Shown piece after piece: positions 4,898 to 7,723 of a DNA stretch of 7,723 nt. A program made the position numbers and the translations under genes. Under the pieces are notes generated by a model, which saw only the letters and a program-made list of their open reading frames with translations, was not told where the DNA came from and searched no databases. Source of the DNA: SIG450 sp045658425 (GTDB lineage: Bacteria; Bacillota; Clostridia; UMGS1840; HGM11507). Location of the stretch: NCBI GenBank assembly GCA_045658425.1, contig JAZOVB010000035.1, positions 1-7,723 on the forward strand, written 5' to 3'. Position 1 is the first letter of the stretch; each line of letters begins with the position of its first letter.

Positions 4898-6127
4898 TTA
4901 TAATATTCTTCCTCTTGCAAGATAACCGCCTGTATATGTGTATATATATCCATTCCATATAAAGCCTATAAAGCTTTTAAGATTATCACACACTATAATT
5001 TTCGGAGTTAAATCCGATGCATTTCTTAAAAGAATGTTGCTTCCTTCCGAATAAATATATCCGCCGCTTAAATCATCGGCAGTAAAATTAAGCTTTACCG
5101 CATTTTCAAAATCCCTGTTATATATTGCCATATCTCCGAAAATAATAATATTTTCGTCACAGCCAAAGAATATATCACGCATATCGGAAAACTTTGTATA
5201 TCCTACACCGTCTGTTTCCTCTGTATCGGTAAGCTCTTCTCTTTTTATTTCATAAAGATAATAATGGCTTACACTTGTGGTCCTGTTTGCCATAAGTATA
5301 TAAATATAATCCTTGTTTAAGACAGTTTTATATAATCCGTAACTGCTTGAAGGCAGAGAATTTACGGTTATCTCCTTAATAAGAGTGCATATTCCGTATT
5401 CCTCTTTATACTGATAAACTTTAAGTTTATGTTTTCCGCCTGTATAGGCAGACTTGAAAAGATATATATTTTCCTCTTCATCCACAATAAAATCCGTAAA
5501 GCTTATATCGGAAATTGTTGCAACAATTTCCTCTTCCCCTGTTTCTAAATTAATATTAGATATAATCCCCTCTGAATTTAAGTATCTTTTATTACCAAAG
5601 GTTTTTCCCTCCAGAAAATAAGCCGATTTTACCTGTCCCAAACATTCCTTATAAACACCTATTGTAGAAGAGTTAAAAACAGGCTGAAATTTATCAGCAG
5701 CCACTCCGTTTATATTAAGTGCTTCATTTGAATATGGTACTGTGGCATCAAAAGAAAATTTAGAAGTTGTTATTGCTCCATCCTTAATTTTTCCAGAGGA
5801 TATACTGTCATTTTTAAGCTTATCTTCTCCTAACGAGTTATCAGGAATTTCCTTTAATGCAATATCATCAAGCTGTTTTTTTATACTTTTTATCTGACTG
5901 TATGCATTATCGCCGTAAACGCCCTCAATCTGCGGAGATTTAATCATTTCAATCCCGCTTTCTCCTTCAATCGGGCTATTTAATTTATCTACCACAGAGT
6001 TTATAAACTCTCTTGTCTGATTATGTTGTCTTTGCAGGATTTCACGAGGATTTTCCGGTGTATCCTCATAAAAATCACTATTTAAAAATCCGTCTTCCGG
6101 ACTGAATACAAATTTTTTAAATTCCAT
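4898..6127 (-). CDS. Tail fibre / adaptor protein with propeller-like C-terminal half
   Basis: This is a 409-residue protein. The N-terminus (about 1-90) has the pattern FSPEDGFLNSDFYEDTPENP ... QRQHNQTREFINSVVDKLN typical of proteins that anchor fibres to clostridial tails. Residues 95-125 contain three imperfect repeats of about ten residues (IPDNSLGEDKLK, NDSISSGKIK, DGAITTSKFS) of the kind found in phage fibre shafts. From about 175 to 409 short beta strands recur (EENIYLFKS, KDYIYILMA, GYIYSEGSN, WNGYIYTYT), suggesting a beta-propeller-like head. The gene overlaps the upstream propeller gene by 11 bases. The ATG at 6127 is preceded by AAAGGAG at a rather long spacing of 11 bases. The role in attachment is inferred, and the receptor is unknown. 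Confidence 0.65.
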   Translation of the reverse strand: MEFKKFVFSPEDGFLNSDFYEDTPENPREILQRQHNQTREFINSVVDKLNSPIEGESGIEMIKSPQIEGVYGDNAYSQIKSIKKQLDDIALKEIPDNSLGEDKLKNDSISSGKIKDGAITTSKFSFDATVPYSNEALNINGVAADKFQPVFNSSTIGVYKECLGQVKSAYFLEGKTFGNKRYLNSEGIISNINLETGEEEIVATISDISFTDFIVDEEENIYLFKSAYTGGKHKLKVYQYKEEYGICTLIKEITVNSLPSSSYGLYKTVLNKDYIYILMANRTTSVSHYYLYEIKREELTDTEETDGVGYTKFSDMRDIFFGCDENIIIFGDMAIYNRDFENAVKLNFTADDLSGGYIYSEGSNILLRNASDLTPKIIVCDNLKSFIGFIWNGYIYTYTGGYLARGRIL

Positions 6128-7723
6128 TGAATCTTACACTCCTTTCGTAAGAATAAGTAATATTTATATCAGATATATTCATCTGTGAGCCGGGAATATC
6201 ATTTGAAAATTCAAGCATTAAATATTTCACTCTTGCCCTTTTTAATCTTCGGTTTACCGCAAAGGAAAAGATATTGGTCATAAATGTAAATTTGCTGAAA
6301 TTAAAATTAAGAAAATTAAATTTATTCACCTTATACTCCCACTCATTCTTAAGTTTGCCGTTTTCATCACGGGCTTTTAAAAGAAAATAAGAGTTTTGAA
6401 TTGCCCTTAAACTGAAAGTAATTTCATAAATATTTTTAAAATCCCCAAACCGATTAAAATCAATTGCCTTTGTTTTGAAATATGCTTTTATAGGGGTATT
6501 CATATCAAAATCATAAAGCTGATTTTTAAAGCATACAGCACCTTTTTCCCCAAGAAGATAAACCTCTCTGTTAAAAAAGATAAATGACCTGCAACTTATA
6601 TTGTCTGAAATAAACCAGCTTGAAGTTTCTGTTAGTGAATTGCCCAAATCAACAGGCATCATATAAGTATATTTTCCTGTAACAAGATAAAGGGCATCCC
6701 TTGTTGTAAAGGCAACAGACTCCTTTAAATTTTTTCCGTTAAGAAGAGCTTTTTCGGAATACTGACCGTTTATATTCCTGGAAATACATCTTACATTTTT
6801 CTCTTCCTTTATATAGGTTGAAAAAAGAGTCATAACTCCGTAATTACTGTTAAGCCAGACTAACTGATTTCCAACCGATGTAATGGTATTTTTACAGTCG
6901 CATCCTATTTCGCTGTTAAGGCGGGACAGGGTAAAATTAACCGTATCCCCCTGGTATTCATAATGGGAAATATAAATACTTCTCTCCTTAAAGAAAATAA
7001 GTCCGTTATATTGCTTTCCCATTCCTGTTATTGGATCAACATCATCGCCTATAATATCAAACTGATTTACGGGGAAATATTCGGGATTTTTAAGTCCCGA
7101 GTAAAAGAATGTAGTCTTGTAATCGGGATTTCCCGAAAAGAACATTCTCGTTCCCTCGGAAATTCCTGCATTAAGACCGCCAAAGCTTTCGGTAATATTA
7201 CAGCCTGTTATTTTCTTTCTGTCTTCATCTCCGTTTAGTTCAAAGGTGATTTCCAGCATATTATGTCCTTCCTCCATATTATTAAAGGAAATATACCTGT
7301 CTTCTTTATTAATGGTATATCCTGTAAGCTCTTTTGAATTAAATAATACAGATATAAGATTAATCCCATTAACACCTTTAGGAAAATGAATTATTTTTGA
7401 CTGAGCGGTAGTATTATAGGTTACCTTGAATTTCCCTGTAAGAAGATTATAGTCTTCAAATTCATCTCCGACACTGTTAACATCGCAGTTTACTAAAACT
7501 GTGGGAATATAGCCTGAAACAATTTCACAAAAAAGCTCCTTTTCTTTTACGGAAATTTTATAGTATTCACCTGTTCCCGTATAATAAACAAAACCGTTAT
7601 AGATAAAAAAGGCACCCTCTGTTTCATTCACGGGGCCGTAAAGAGTAATAATCTCTTTAGTTTCGGTATTATATGCCTTGATTTTATCCCCGGCGTGATA
7701 AATAAAATAGTTATAAAAGCTAT
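6117..7723 (-). CDS. Podovirus-type tail tubular / head-stabilisation protein, beta-propeller (5' end outside window)
   Basis: The reading frame stays open to the right edge: residues read from 7721 down to 7632 (SFYNYFIYHAGDKIKAYNT and onward) continue the fold. The GTG at 7631 is therefore internal and the true start lies outside. About 534 residues are visible. They show repeated beta strands such as AFFIYNGFVYYTGTGEYYKI and a family signature in the order FFSGNPDYKTTFFYSGLKNP, EYFPVNQFDIIGDD, DPITGMGKQYNGLIFFKERS. This resembles the tail tubular protein B / P22 gp4-like stabilisation proteins, which build the short tail tube or plug the portal. The C-terminal part (about the last 160 residues) is a separate beta domain with basic loops. 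It is the first visible gene of the operon and overlaps the fibre gene by 11 bases. The family was recognised from motifs and not by search. Confidence 0.7.
   Translation of the reverse strand, partial: SFYNYFIYHAGDKIKAYNTETKEIITLYGPVNETEGAFFIYNGFVYYTGTGEYYKISVKEKELFCEIVSGYIPTVLVNCDVNSVGDEFEDYNLLTGKFKVTYNTTAQSKIIHFPKGVNGINLISVLFNSKELTGYTINKEDRYISFNNMEEGHNMLEITFELNGDEDRKKITGCNITESFGGLNAGISEGTRMFFSGNPDYKTTFFYSGLKNPEYFPVNQFDIIGDDVDPITGMGKQYNGLIFFKERSIYISHYEYQGDTVNFTLSRLNSEIGCDCKNTITSVGNQLVWLNSNYGVMTLFSTYIKEEKNVRCISRNINGQYSEKALLNGKNLKESVAFTTRDALYLVTGKYTYMMPVDLGNSLTETSSWFISDNISCRSFIFFNREVYLLGEKGAVCFKNQLYDFDMNTPIKAYFKTKAIDFNRFGDFKNIYEITFSLRAIQNSYFLLKARDENGKLKNEWEYKVNKFNFLNFNFSKFTFMTNIFSFAVNRRLKRARVKYLMLEFSNDIPGSQMNISDINITYSYERSVRFNGI

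Overview
The window looks like the late end of a phage or prophage from a low-GC Gram-positive host, most likely class Clostridia. The DNA is AT-rich. The ribosome-binding sites are strong GGAGG types with tight spacing, and the proteins are rich in Lys, Glu and Asn. Every supported gene lies on the minus strand and reads from right to left. The genes abut or overlap by a few bases, as in one late operon.

Right to left, the structural part has five genes. First is a partial gene running off the right edge, which encodes a beta-propeller protein resembling the tail tubular or head-stabilisation proteins of podoviruses. Next come a 409-residue tail fibre or adaptor protein, a 328-residue coiled-coil protein, a 393-residue BppU-like baseplate or tail-fibre protein, and a 232-residue leucine-rich-repeat (LRR) protein that probably touches the host surface. 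No tape-measure gene is visible. The early position of the propeller protein suggests a short-tailed phage, but this is an inference from part of the genome.

The lysis part follows: a 55-residue protein of unknown role, an XhlA-like membrane protein of 87 residues, a small two-helix membrane protein of 70 residues, an LLH-family-like holin of 104 residues, and a C39-like cysteine peptidase as the endolysin. Four starts depend on their ribosome-binding sites: the LRR gene starts at ATG 2704, the 55-residue gene at ATG 1993, the 70-residue gene at GTG 1573 and the LLH gene at ATG 1377.

The left 346 bases hold no convincing gene but are full of inverted repeats. There is a hairpin at 6-43, a 105-base nested inverted repeat at 88-192, short GC hairpins near 237-247, and an 18-bp perfect hairpin at 302-339 that closes the phage operon. 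A segment at 204-219 is a near copy of one arm of that last hairpin, so the RNA could form two mutually exclusive folds. Read on the plus strand this has the geometry of a transcription attenuator facing antisense into the lysis genes. It could equally be the worn ends of a small mobile element. This block is the least explained part of the window.
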